Source: Rhodobacteraceae bacterium bin131 (lineage in GTDB: Bacteria; Pseudomonadota; Alphaproteobacteria; Rhodobacterales; Rhodobacteraceae). From it: a stretch of DNA of 64,000 bases. Below are positions 48,820 to 58,587 of the stretch, piece by piece (the stretch's first letter is position 1; each line of letters opens with the position of its first letter). Where the stretch lies: the NCBI GenBank assembly GCA_002239085.1, contig MPNP01000003.1, positions 27,501-91,500 of the forward strand, read 5' to 3'. A program made the translations under genes and the position numbers. A model generated the notes under the pieces. The model was not told the origin of the DNA. It saw nothing but the letters and a program-made list of their open reading frames with translations, and searched no databases.

Positions 48820-49665
48820 ATGGAACTGGCAATAAGCATGGAAAATGATTTGAATTTGAAGGCAATATTGCAGTATCAAATTGATCTAGGTGTTGATGAA
48901 GCTATTACAGCAAATACCTTCAATCGCTTTAAGGAGACCAAACTTCAAGGTCAAAAAAAACCTGAAAGAATTCTCTCACCAAAACCTATTCAATCCAAAC
49001 AAAGAAATAATTCATTACTCAGAGAGCAAAAATCCTCAAGTGTAGATAATACTGCAAATGAGGCAAAACTTGTTGCGGAAAAGCTGGTATCCGAAGTTCA
49101 AACACTTGATGACTTAAAAAATTCAATAGAAGCATTTAACGGCTGTGATTATCGTGAAACAGCAATCAATCTTGTTTTTGCTGATGGCAACCCAAAGGCA
49201 AAGATAATGGTAATTGGGGAAGCCCCAGGTCAAGATGAGGATAAACAAGGGTTACCTTTTGTTGGTCGGTCAGGCCAGCTTTTAGACAAAATTTTTTCGG
49301 AAGCTGGACTCAGTCGAAAAAGCAATGATTCATCAACGGCGATTTATATCACAAACGCTGTAAACTGGCGACCACCAGGAAATAAGACACCACCACCAGA
49401 AGTAATTGATATGTTCCGACCATTCATTCAAAAGCACATTGAGTTGGTCAATCCAAAAATTCTCGTACTTACAGGAAATTCATCGTGTAACGCAATTATC
49501 AATCGGGGCGGAATTACAGGACTGAGAGGAAAATGGATTAAGGGAGAGCGGTATTTCATAATGCCAATTGTACACCCTGCGTTTTTACTTAGAAATCCAA
49601 AAGTTAAGCGGGATACTTGGAACGATATACTGAAAATAAAGCAAAAATTACGGGAGCTAAGTTAG
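48820..49665 (+). CDS. Uracil-DNA glycosylase family 4
   Basis: KIMVIGEAPGQDEDKQGLPFVGRSGQLLDKIFSEAGLSR; IYITNAVNWRPPGNKTP; VHPAFLLRNP. Confidence 0.94.
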   Translation: MELAISMENDLNLKAILQYQIDLGVDEAITANTFNRFKETKLQGQKKPERILSPKPIQSKQRNNSLLREQKSSSVDNTANEAKLVAEKLVSEVQTLDDLKNSIEAFNGCDYRETAINLVFADGNPKAKIMVIGEAPGQDEDKQGLPFVGRSGQLLDKIFSEAGLSRKSNDSSTAIYITNAVNWRPPGNKTPPPEVIDMFRPFIQKHIELVNPKILVLTGNSSCNAIINRGGITGLRGKWIKGERYFIMPIVHPAFLLRNPKVKRDTWNDILKIKQKLRELS

Positions 49666-50001
49666 GGATTAACTCTAACAAAGCACCATTAATCAATCAG
49701 TTAATTTGGTGATTTAAATAACTGCTTGACACAAATGAAAGCAGGAAAAGCTTGCTACTCCAATGAGAATCCACTGATGTTCTGGCTTGCGGGATACGAA
49801 CATCTTTAATGCAGGGAAGGCATCGGCTATCCCTGTAAAGGGTGAAATAAGCGTATCGGATGTTTATATATCATTCTCTTTTGGGGAATGCTGACCATAG
49901 TGTTATTTTTAATTTGAAGTTTGCTAACTCAGCTTGATTGGATTGACATCGTTCCCCTTTAAGTGAATTACATATTATCGTTTGGCAACCAATGAATCAT
50001 T

Positions 50002-50538
50002 ATGAATTTAAGTTCTGAAGTAAATTTCATCCCAGTCAACATCGCTATCTTGTCAATTTCAGACACTCGCGATTTGTCTAATGATAAATCGGGCGATATT
50101 ATTCAAGATAGGGCTCTTGAGTCCGGTCATTCGCTCCATGAGCGTCTGGTAATTAAGGACGACTTCAATGATATAACCCAACAACTCCAGCTTTGGGTCA
50201 ATGATAATACAGTTGATGTCGTCATCACAACTGGGGGAACAGGCTTGACAGGACGCGATGTAACAGTTGAAGCGCACCAAAGTATTTATGAAAAGGAAAT
50301 CCCCGGTTTTGCAATTATTTTTGCTCAGCTTTCCTATACCAAAATAAAAGCTTCTGCCGTTCAGTCACGTGCTTGTGCAGGAGTAGCCAAAGGCACCTAC
50401 CTCTTTGCCTTGCCGGGCTCCCCAAGTGCTTGTATTGACGCATGGGACGGCATCCTCAAAACACAACTAGATGTCAGAAATAAGCCGTGTAATTTTGTAG
50501 AAATCATGCCACGACTAGACGAACATCGTAGAAAATAA
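50002..50538 (+). CDS. moaB: Molybdenum cofactor biosynthesis protein B
   Basis: VNIAILSISDTRDLSNDKSGDIIQ; VDVVITTGGTGLTGRDVTVEA; LFALPGSPSACIDAWDGIL. Confidence 0.93.
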   Translation: MNLSSEVNFIPVNIAILSISDTRDLSNDKSGDIIQDRALESGHSLHERLVIKDDFNDITQQLQLWVNDNTVDVVITTGGTGLTGRDVTVEAHQSIYEKEIPGFAIIFAQLSYTKIKASAVQSRACAGVAKGTYLFALPGSPSACIDAWDGILKTQLDVRNKPCNFVEIMPRLDEHRRK

Positions 50539-50593
50539 TTTTTTACTACCTTCGTTCAATTATTTCCTTTCCAAACCAATAAATGCCTAGTCA

Positions 50594-51739
50594 ATGAAAT
50601 TAGACCTCAACTATCCAGCAATTGCTGACCTACGGAGAAAGGCCAAACAAAGGATTCCTCATTTTGCCTTTGAATATCTTGATAGCGGTACAGGCAGTCG
50701 CGAATTAGGAGTGTCCGAAAATCGCCAAGCCCTTGACCAGGTCAAGTTTTTACCAACAATCCTGAAGGGTGAAATCAAATTCCAACTGGACCAAGAATTT
50801 ATGGGCGAAACCTTCTCCTACCCCTTTGGTATCGCACCAGTAGGAATGGCAGGAGCCATGTGGCCTGGGGCCGAGAAAATTCTTGCGCGCATTGCTAACG
50901 AATTCAATATCCCGTTTAATTTATCCACAGTTGCCACAGCTAGTCCTGAAGATATCGGGCCAATTGCCAGAAATAGGGGATGGTTTCAATACTATCCAGC
51001 ACGAGACAGAGACATTCAGAAAGACATGTTAAGACGGGTTAAAAACTCTGGATTTACAGCATTAGTGGTCACACTGGATGTTCCTGGAGAAAGTCGACGT
51101 GAGCGGCAAAGGAAAGCGTTTCTTGAGTTGCCCTTCAAATTAAATTATAAATTGATTCTATCTATTCTATCGCGACCGGCATGGTGTAAAGCCATACTCT
51201 TTGAAGGAATTCCTCGGATGAAATTCCCTGAGAGCTATACGAATTTCGAAAACAAGGGGCGGTTCACCCATGTAGGCAAAAGCATAAGAGGGTATCCAAA
51301 TTGGGACGATTTCAAGCGGCTTCGTGAGGATTGGCCTCTAAAACTTATTGTCAAGGGAGTATTAGACTCAGAGGATGCAAAAAAGTTAATTGACGAAGGG
51401 GCTGATGGAATCTGGGTTTCTAATCATTCTGGACGTCAATTTGAAGGAGGCCCAGCAGCCATCAACCAACTACCGAAAATTAGGGAGGCCGTGGGTGATA
51501 ACTACCCACTTGCATTTGATTCAGGTCTTGAAGGGGGGTTAGACATTCTCCGTGCCTATGCCTTGGGGGCTGACTATGTGTTTCTCGGTCGAGGTTTCAT
51601 TTATGCGGTGGCAGCATTTGGAAGCACAGGTGCAAAGCATTTGGTCAATATTTTAGCTGAGGACTTGAAGTCGAATATGGCTCAGATTGGTATTTCCCAC
51701 CCCAATAATGCTCAGCTTAGATTGATTAAGCAGAGTTAA
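50594..51739 (+). CDS. FMN-dependent alpha-hydroxy acid dehydrogenase (LldD-like)
   Basis: RIPHFAFEYLDSGTGSRELGVSENRQALDQVKFLPTIL; LKLIVKGVLDSEDAKKLIDEGADGIWVSNHSGRQFEGGPAAINQLPKI. Confidence 0.92.
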   Translation: MKLDLNYPAIADLRRKAKQRIPHFAFEYLDSGTGSRELGVSENRQALDQVKFLPTILKGEIKFQLDQEFMGETFSYPFGIAPVGMAGAMWPGAEKILARIANEFNIPFNLSTVATASPEDIGPIARNRGWFQYYPARDRDIQKDMLRRVKNSGFTALVVTLDVPGESRRERQRKAFLELPFKLNYKLILSILSRPAWCKAILFEGIPRMKFPESYTNFENKGRFTHVGKSIRGYPNWDDFKRLREDWPLKLIVKGVLDSEDAKKLIDEGADGIWVSNHSGRQFEGGPAAINQLPKIREAVGDNYPLAFDSGLEGGLDILRAYALGADYVFLGRGFIYAVAAFGSTGAKHLVNILAEDLKSNMAQIGISHPNNAQLRLIKQS

Positions 51740-51756
51740 GTGTTTTGAAAATAGTA

Positions 51757-52671
51757 TCAGCACCCAGTGAACTCATAGGCATTGTCGGGAGTTACGACAG
51801 TAAATATTGTTTTTGAAAGGTCAAACTCTCCAGAACTATTGAGTTTGTCGCCCTGTGAGTGAAATTGCCAAACACCATTTTCTTCCTGTCTTCCTTCGGG
51901 GTGATGAAAATAAAGCAATTGAGTTGGATCCTCAGCAATTGAAGAAAAAGGAGGTTTAATGCTCATGTCATCAAACCTGATTTGTACATATAAATCAAAA
52001 AATTTGTTTGATTCCTCATACCAACAACGATTTTGATTAAATACGGTGTTAAACTTTAATTGTTCGGGCTGATTATCCAGAGCATCTAAAATTTTTTGCC
52101 TAGGCAAATTCGCTTGGGGGTCAAGAATAATTTCAATGGGTTCATAAATTGGAATACATACCTCTTCACAAATTCCAAAAACCAACTCACCTTTGGCGTA
52201 GATGATTTCACCTTCATTGATAGGATATAAGCTGACGGGGAATATGACTGTGTTGGTATAGCCAATAAATGGTTCTGAATCCTGATATGACAGTGTGGGA
52301 GTTGGCCAGTTAATGTGGGTCGTTTTCAAGTTTGTCGTTTCTTCCCAGTCAAAAAACATAGGGAATCCATCTGAACCACTCATGCGCCAATAGGTTTTCC
52401 AGCCTGGGCTTAAATCAACTTGAATACCGATGTAATGGAGTTCATCTCCATTGAATTGTGACCGCCAACCCGAATCTAAATTATATTGATAAACATTTTC
52501 AAAGTTATCAAAACTAAATGATAAAAGTTTTTTTGCTGTTGGTTGCTGAAGTTCTGGATTACTATTCCACAAAGGAATGTTCAATTGTGCTTGAAGCGGT
52601 AATAATAAAATTAAATTAAGTATTATGCTTGTTACAATTGGGACGATAATTGAAATCCTGACTTTAAACAT
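51757..52671 (-). CDS. DsbD N-terminal-domain-like periplasmic protein
   Basis: GIQVDLSPGWKTYWRMSGSDGFPMFFDWEET; YAKGELVFGICEEVCIPIYEPIEIIL. Confidence 0.75.
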   Translation of the reverse strand: MFKVRISIIVPIVTSIILNLILLLPLQAQLNIPLWNSNPELQQPTAKKLLSFSFDNFENVYQYNLDSGWRSQFNGDELHYIGIQVDLSPGWKTYWRMSGSDGFPMFFDWEETTNLKTTHINWPTPTLSYQDSEPFIGYTNTVIFPVSLYPINEGEIIYAKGELVFGICEEVCIPIYEPIEIILDPQANLPRQKILDALDNQPEQLKFNTVFNQNRCWYEESNKFFDLYVQIRFDDMSIKPPFSSIAEDPTQLLYFHHPEGRQEENGVWQFHSQGDKLNSSGEFDLSKTIFTVVTPDNAYEFTGC

Positions 52672-52714
52672 ATTTAGAGTTTAATTTGGAACACTTCTTT
52701 GCGTATTTTAAATT

Positions 52715-53350
52715 ATGATCCGTTTTGATATACCGTTTAATTTAAAACAATTTGATACTAAACACTTAGAAAAACTAGGTGCAAATCAACCGAATTCACA
52801 ATATTTTGCGGGTTGCTTGCTGATTGCCATGCCCTCAATGGAAGATCCATACTTTAAGGAAAGCGTTGTCTTGCTATTAGGTCACGATGATTCCAAGGCC
52901 TTGGGAATTGTTATCAACAAACCAACCGGCTATATGCAATTTGGGGTCCCCAATGAACATGGCGATGCCGAGATTGATCACAGTACCCAACTTCCTGTTT
53001 ATTCCGGCGGCCCTGTCGACGGAGAACTTGCTATGATCGTTCATTCCCATTGTCGAACCGAATACGATACAACCCAGGTTGTCAATGAATACTTCAGCAT
53101 TACTAGTAATATCATGATTCTTGAAGATATTTACCGTGGTGAAGGCCCTGCGTATAATATCTTTTCCTTGGGCTATTCTAGCTGGGAGCCGGGTCAACTA
53201 GAAAGTGAAATCCAGGCCAACGCATGGCTTGTGAGCAACAGTTCACTTGAACTTGTTTTTAAAACGAGCACGGATGAAAAATGGTCTGCTGCGATCCGCT
53301 CGCTCGGAGTTAACCTCGCGCATGTTTCGATGACTGGAGGATCAGCTTAG
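52715..53350 (+). CDS. YqgE/AlgH family protein (UPF0301)
   Basis: FAGCLLIAMPSMEDPYFKESVVLLLGHDDSKALGIVINKP; PVYSGGPVDGE; FSLGYSSWEPGQLESEIQANAWLV. Confidence 0.93.
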   Translation: MIRFDIPFNLKQFDTKHLEKLGANQPNSQYFAGCLLIAMPSMEDPYFKESVVLLLGHDDSKALGIVINKPTGYMQFGVPNEHGDAEIDHSTQLPVYSGGPVDGELAMIVHSHCRTEYDTTQVVNEYFSITSNIMILEDIYRGEGPAYNIFSLGYSSWEPGQLESEIQANAWLVSNSSLELVFKTSTDEKWSAAIRSLGVNLAHVSMTGGSA

Positions 53351-53366
53351 GAAAACTTTGTGGGAA

Positions 53367-54332
53367 TTAGCCCGCCATTGAGGCCCTGCGAAGTCTGTCA
53401 TTGATTGTAATACCTAAACCACTATTAGGTATCGGGGCTATCGCAATCATAGTATATTCTTGGGAAATAGCTGCTTGGTCGGCATCACGGAGGATGGCAA
53501 ACAGATTCTTTGCGGCTTCTTTTAAACAACCAGATTCAGATAAATTAAATGAGTTTTTTCCTTTAGTCTGTCCAAATGCGACAAACAGTTCACCCTCTTT
53601 GAACCGATTCGCATTCAACCTGAGCGGTGTCTTAGGAGAATAATGCTTTGCTAGGGTGCCGGGTGAGAGTACATTAGTTGAATGAAAACTTAGGTCAATT
53701 TCAATTCCTGTATCTTTTTGAATCTCTTCAACAGGTATAGAACCATGTCTCAGCAATCTAAAGTGACCCTGATAATACGTTAAGACTGTTGACTCAACCC
53801 CGTGTTCGCATTGTCCACCATCAATCACGGCATCAATCTTGCCATGCAAATCCTGCAAAACATGTTGAGGGTGGGTTGGGCTTACTCTTCCTGATTGATT
53901 GGCCGATGGGCCTACCAACGGTACGCCGCAGTGGCAGATAAAACGCAAGGTAATTGCGTTAGCGGGGACTCGTACGGCTAGAAAATCAGAATTGGAGCTT
54001 ACCCGTGACGGAATATTAACAGAATCAGCCTTGGGCAAAATCAAAGTTAATGCCCCTGGCCAATATCGCTTAGCAAGAATGTGTGAGGCTTGATTGAATT
54101 GAACAATTTGCGCCGCTTTAGAATAACTTTCAACATGGATAATGAGAGGATTAGTTGAGGGGCGTCCTTTGACACAAAACACTTTTTGTACTGCCGTATC
54201 GTTGTAAGCATTAGCCCCAAGTCCATAGACTGTTTCAGTTGGAAAAGAAACAAGTCCACCTGACTGTATTATTCTAGCAGCGTGCTCAAGATCTTTTGTA
54301 CTCGGTGTCAAAATCTGGGTGTGTATATTCAT
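53367..54332 (-). CDS. tsaC: L-threonylcarbamoyladenylate synthase
   Basis: Sua5/YciO/YrdC: GGLVSFPTETVYGLGANAYNDTAVQKVFCVKGRPSTNPLIIHV; GPSANQSGRVSPTHPQHV; LSPGTLAKHYSPKTPL. Confidence 0.93.
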   Translation of the reverse strand: MNIHTQILTPSTKDLEHAARIIQSGGLVSFPTETVYGLGANAYNDTAVQKVFCVKGRPSTNPLIIHVESYSKAAQIVQFNQASHILAKRYWPGALTLILPKADSVNIPSRVSSNSDFLAVRVPANAITLRFICHCGVPLVGPSANQSGRVSPTHPQHVLQDLHGKIDAVIDGGQCEHGVESTVLTYYQGHFRLLRHGSIPVEEIQKDTGIEIDLSFHSTNVLSPGTLAKHYSPKTPLRLNANRFKEGELFVAFGQTKGKNSFNLSESGCLKEAAKNLFAILRDADQAAISQEYTMIAIAPIPNSGLGITINDRLRRASMAG

Positions 54333-54415
54333 TTAATGTACTAGATTTTCTAATAAGGAAGATATATTCAGTTCCAACACTACACCTAAGATATGCAATT
54401 TTGCCATTCAATCAT

Positions 54416-56119
54416 ATGAACTATTCAACATTAATCGACGACTACACACTCATTTTCAAGTCAATGTTTGATTTGAAAGAATTATTAGCTTCAAGCCCAT
54501 ATGAACATATTGATTTAGACGATACAGAGATCACCTTAGAGACAATTTCTCAAGTTGCGCAGTCCACCCTGGACCCACTTCAGCGTTCTAGTGATTTGCA
54601 CCCGGCAGAGCTTGTCAATGGAATTGTCCAAACTCCACCAGGATTTGAAAATGGTTACAAAACTCTTGCAGAGTTGGGAGTTATGGGAATGACAGCAGAG
54701 ACCAAATACGGTGGGTCAGGGTTTCCATATTTAGTACAAAATGCTGTTAATGAGATGATCAATGGAGCCTGTATTTCACTGTGCCTCAACCCACTCCTTA
54801 CCCAGAGCCAAATTGAAGCCCTACAAAAATTTGCTTCAGAACCAATCAAGGAATTAGTTATCCCCAAACTTGTTTCCGGCGAGTGGTATGGGACTATGAA
54901 TATTACCGAAGCACAAGCGGGGTCAGATGTTAGCGGTATTCAAACTGAGGCCAAATTAGGTCATGACCAAAAGTATCGTGTTACGGGGCAAAAAATATAT
55001 ATTAGTTGGGGAGATGCAGATTTTGTCAAGAATGTATGCCACTTAGTACTTGCAAGGGTTCCCGACGCTCCCAAGGGAACCAAGGGCCTATCGTTGTTTC
55101 TGGTTCTCAAGTACTTGGAAGACGCACAAGGAAATTTCACCAAACTCAATCGGTTAAAAGTGCTTTCTTTAGAGAAAAAACTCGGGTTACATGGCTCACC
55201 AACAGCGACCATGTATTTTGATTCGGCAGAGGCTTTATTAATTGGTCAGCCGAATAAAGGACTCGAAGCAATGTTCGCAATGATGAACAGCGCAAGGCTT
55301 GGAGTTGGAAGTCAAGGTTTGGGCGTTGCCGAGGCAGCATTTCAAAAAGCCAAAGCATATGCTTTGGACAGACAGCAGGGCTCAGTTAATGGACAACCGC
55401 AAGTAATTATTCAACATCCTGATATTCAAAGAATGTTGGCAATAATGCGGGTGCAAATTTTTTCGGCCCGGGCAATATGCTCAGCTTGTGCTTATGCTCT
55501 TGATAAAGCGAAAATGAAAAATGAAAAATACTGGCATGACCGGGCTGCTCTGCTAACACCAATTGCCAAATTTTATGGCTCCGAAACAGGAGTGGAAGTG
55601 TCCAATTTGGCAATTAGAATATTCGGAGGTATTGGATATATTGAAGCGACAGGAATGACTCAATATCTGCGAGATTCATTAGTCACGACCATTTACGAAG
55701 GAACAAATGGAATTCAGGCTCATGATCTCGTGATACGAAAATTGGGTAAAAATGGCGAAATTCTCTTTAATATTCTTTCAGAAGTCGAAGCGTTTTGCCA
55801 AAATACTCCCGAATTATCCAACCAATATGTTGAGGAACTTGAAAGAGCAGGTAAAGAAATTGCACACACGACACAATGGATTATTAAACAGGTCAATAGC
55901 TTTGAAGTTAAAGCTGGTGCTCAAGCATATATGCGAGCATTGGCTACATACCTTGGCTCCTTCTATCATTTACAAAGATATCATTTCTTCACAGCGAATG
56001 AAAAGCAAATGGACCTCTTAGAAGTTTGCTTTTCACGATTTCTACCTTATGTCTACCCCTTGTGTACTGAGGTAAAAGCAGGCCATTCAGGGCTTGAAGA
56101 ATTCGTATCAACATTATAG
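54416..56119 (+). CDS. Acyl-CoA dehydrogenase
   Basis: GTMNITEAQAGSDVSGIQTEA; LGLHGSPTATMYFDSAEALLIGQPNKGL; YLRDSLVTTIYEGTNGIQAHDLVIRKL; ATG at 54416 chosen over the 5'-extended ORF. Confidence 0.93.
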   Translation: MNYSTLIDDYTLIFKSMFDLKELLASSPYEHIDLDDTEITLETISQVAQSTLDPLQRSSDLHPAELVNGIVQTPPGFENGYKTLAELGVMGMTAETKYGGSGFPYLVQNAVNEMINGACISLCLNPLLTQSQIEALQKFASEPIKELVIPKLVSGEWYGTMNITEAQAGSDVSGIQTEAKLGHDQKYRVTGQKIYISWGDADFVKNVCHLVLARVPDAPKGTKGLSLFLVLKYLEDAQGNFTKLNRLKVLSLEKKLGLHGSPTATMYFDSAEALLIGQPNKGLEAMFAMMNSARLGVGSQGLGVAEAAFQKAKAYALDRQQGSVNGQPQVIIQHPDIQRMLAIMRVQIFSARAICSACAYALDKAKMKNEKYWHDRAALLTPIAKFYGSETGVEVSNLAIRIFGGIGYIEATGMTQYLRDSLVTTIYEGTNGIQAHDLVIRKLGKNGEILFNILSEVEAFCQNTPELSNQYVEELERAGKEIAHTTQWIIKQVNSFEVKAGAQAYMRALATYLGSFYHLQRYHFFTANEKQMDLLEVCFSRFLPYVYPLCTEVKAGHSGLEEFVSTL

Positions 56120-56126
56120 CAGTTCA

Positions 56127-57152
56127 ATGAAATTAATATTTCCATACCACGACAAGCCTTCGGGTCATCTCCCAGTTCAAATTAATGAAGACATTTATTG
56201 GTACAGGCTTCCATTGCCTATGGCACTTGACCATGTCAATGTTTATGCCATTGAGGAATCAAGGGGATGGACAGTAATAGATACCGGTTTTTACTCTGAT
56301 AGGGGAGTTGATATCTGGAAAAAAATTATTTCTGAAAACTTTGGTGGAAAGCCAGTTAAGAGAGTTGTTGTGTCTCATTATCATCCCGACCATGTGGGCA
56401 TGGCTGGTTGGTTTAAGCGGCAATTCAATGCTGATATTTACGCCACTCGTATCTCGTGGCTATTTGCGCGAATGCTTACCCTTGATGTTCATGAAAAGCC
56501 TACCCCTGAAGCTCTAAACTATGTCAAAGCTTCGGGTGTAAGCAAATCACGACTAGATCAAATAAAACAATCTCGACCGTTTAACTTTGCTGATTGTGTT
56601 CATCCCATACCCTTGGGGTTTAAGCGATTACAAGAGGGCGATTGGCTAAAAATAGGATCTCGTAATTGGGAAGTCCGAATCGGGAGTGGACACGCCCCAG
56701 ATCATGCGACTTTCTGGTCTGAGGATGGGAAAATCTGTATCGGAGCCGACCAGTTTTTGCCAGATATTACATCTAATGTTGGCGTGTATGCCAGTGAACC
56801 CGATGCCAACCCTTTAGGAGATTGGTTGAATTCTTGTCAGAGATTTTTAAAAATGGCCAATGAAGACATTCTTGTTTTACCAGGTCACAAGGCGCCATTT
56901 CGAGGGCTCAAGACGCGCCTACAAGAGCTGATTGACCATCACCACGGGTGCTTGGCTGTGCTGACTAGAGAATTAACAAAACCGACAACAGCAATCGATT
57001 GTTTTGATAGTGTGTTCGGCCGAAAAATACCCGATAAGGAATTTGGTTTGGCTCTTGCCGAGACAAATGCTCACTTGAATTTTCTCTTATGGCAAAATAA
57101 AATAAATCGAACACAACGAGAAGGGGTCAACTATTGGCAAAATTCAGGTTAA
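56127..57152 (+). CDS. Metallo-beta-lactamase fold hydrolase
   Basis: VVVSHYHPDHVGMAGWFKRQF (HxHxDH); GSGHAPDHATFWSEDGKICIGADQFLP; LPGHKAPF. Confidence 0.92.
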   Translation: MKLIFPYHDKPSGHLPVQINEDIYWYRLPLPMALDHVNVYAIEESRGWTVIDTGFYSDRGVDIWKKIISENFGGKPVKRVVVSHYHPDHVGMAGWFKRQFNADIYATRISWLFARMLTLDVHEKPTPEALNYVKASGVSKSRLDQIKQSRPFNFADCVHPIPLGFKRLQEGDWLKIGSRNWEVRIGSGHAPDHATFWSEDGKICIGADQFLPDITSNVGVYASEPDANPLGDWLNSCQRFLKMANEDILVLPGHKAPFRGLKTRLQELIDHHHGCLAVLTRELTKPTTAIDCFDSVFGRKIPDKEFGLALAETNAHLNFLLWQNKINRTQREGVNYWQNSG

Positions 57153-57240
57153 CCATAAATTATAGATGAAAATCAAATCAAATTGGGTAAAATTTGTCTT
57201 TTCATGAAAAACAAAGTCACAAAATCAGGACAATTGCAAA

Positions 57241-57378
57241 ATGGAAAAAACCAAAAAAATTGAAAATGAATTGTTGAAATCAAGAGAAGTAAATTTCACT
57301 AAGTTCCTTCAATACTCTAGGAATGTCGTTATAATTTCAATTCTTGTGCTGATATTCCTTGCCATATTCAACAGCTAA
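57241..57378 (+). CDS. Small single-TM protein, resembles aa3-type cytochrome c oxidase subunit IV (COX4_pro_2)
   Basis: 45-aa ORF below the track cutoff: MEKTKKIENELLKSREVNFTKFLQYSRNVVIISILVLIFLAIFNS*. Confidence 0.55.
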   Translation: MEKTKKIENELLKSREVNFTKFLQYSRNVVIISILVLIFLAIFNS

Positions 57379-57440
57379 ACCGAGAGGATAAAGCAACTCT
57401 GTGGTTACGATTACTGTGGTGAGCGATTAAGTAAGATTGG

Positions 57441-57477
57441 AGCAACCCTGAGGACTCAGGTAAGCCATAAGGTTGCT
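57441..57477. terminator. Stem-loop terminator-like element downstream of rpsU
   Basis: gcaacc...cctgaggactcagg...ggttgcttt: outer gcaacc/ggttgc and inner cctgag/ctcagg pairings. Confidence 0.5.
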
Positions 57478-57684
57478 TTAATAACCGCCATTCATCTGGG
57501 CTTTTTTTCGAGCGAGTTTTCTGGCTCGTCGGATTGCCTCCGAGCGTTCACGTGCCTTCCGGACGGATGGTTTTTCGTAATGTTGTCGCAACTTCATTTC
57601 GCGAAACACTCCTTCACGTTGAAGTTTCTTTTTTAAGGCTCTCATGGCCTGTTCAACATTATTATCTCTTACATTTACATGCAT
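57478..57684 (-). CDS. rpsU: 30S ribosomal protein bS21
   Basis: [62 protein letters not shown]. Confidence 0.97.
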   Translation of the reverse strand: MHVNVRDNNVEQAMRALKKKLQREGVFREMKLRQHYEKPSVRKARERSEAIRRARKLARKKAQMNGGY

Positions 57685-57859
57685 TAAGCACCATCTCCTA
57701 ATATAAACTTCTTAAAATTAGTTCTCACTGATGACATATAATTAGTTTAATACGCAATAATTTAAAGATTGTATATCCTTCAATTTGCAAAATATGTATG
57801 ATTAAACTACCATAAGTATAGAAGTAATTCTAATCAAATTTACTAGTTCTAGGTCTGTC

Positions 57860-58531
57860 ATGAATATCCCAAAGAATCGTCACACTCAAATTTTTGACAC
57901 AAAACTTAAAATTCTACAGCAGGCATCGCGATTTGTTCCTTTTGACGGTTGGTCAAGAAGTTGCTTTATTGAGTCTGTTCAAAACGCTGAAGTCAGTCTT
58001 GATGAGGCCTATTTCGTGTTTCCTAAAGGAGCACGTGATTTGGCTATATTTTTTCATGAGTATGGCGATACAAAGATGCTTGAACACCTCCAAAATGAAA
58101 ATTTTGAAGATTTATCTTATAGTGAAAAAATCGCTCAAGCAGTATGGCTTCGGATTAAGGTCATTGAGTCCGAGCGGCATTTAGTTAGAAGAGGCATCGC
58201 CTATTTTTCGCTCCCGCAAAATTTTGCCTTGGGAACAAGCCTTATTTGGGCAACAGCTGATAAAATTTGGAATTTCTTTGAAGATCATTCTGAAGATTAC
58301 AATTGGTATTCCAAACGGATGATATTATCAGGTGTAATCACCTCCGCATTGTTTTTCTATATTGGTGATGAGTCGGAGGGAAATATGGAAACCAAATTCT
58401 TTATTGACCGCCAGATTGCTAAAGTTATGAGTTTTGAAAGATACAAATCCTATGCCCAAAACAATCCAATAATGTCTCCTGTGTTTAGGATTATGGAGCG
58501 ATTTATAAAGAAACCATCATCCAAAATTTAA
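57860..58531 (+). CDS. COQ9-family ubiquinone biosynthesis accessory protein
   Basis: FPKGARDLAIFFHEYGDTKML; IAQAVWLRIKVIESERHLVRRGIAYFSLPQNFALGTSLIWATADKIWNFFEDHSEDYNWYSKRMILSGV. Confidence 0.9.
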   Translation: MNIPKNRHTQIFDTKLKILQQASRFVPFDGWSRSCFIESVQNAEVSLDEAYFVFPKGARDLAIFFHEYGDTKMLEHLQNENFEDLSYSEKIAQAVWLRIKVIESERHLVRRGIAYFSLPQNFALGTSLIWATADKIWNFFEDHSEDYNWYSKRMILSGVITSALFFYIGDESEGNMETKFFIDRQIAKVMSFERYKSYAQNNPIMSPVFRIMERFIKKPSSKI

Positions 58532-58587
58532 TGAGTGGTTTTGTTTGCTTGATGACCAATTTGAATCATTACACCAATTGAATTCTA

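Noticed and set aside
49735-49960. Possible small RNA with hairpins (e.g. cagggaaggcatcggctatccctg) between UDG and moaB
   Set aside because: No match to a known RNA class by eye; could equally be a decayed coding sequence.
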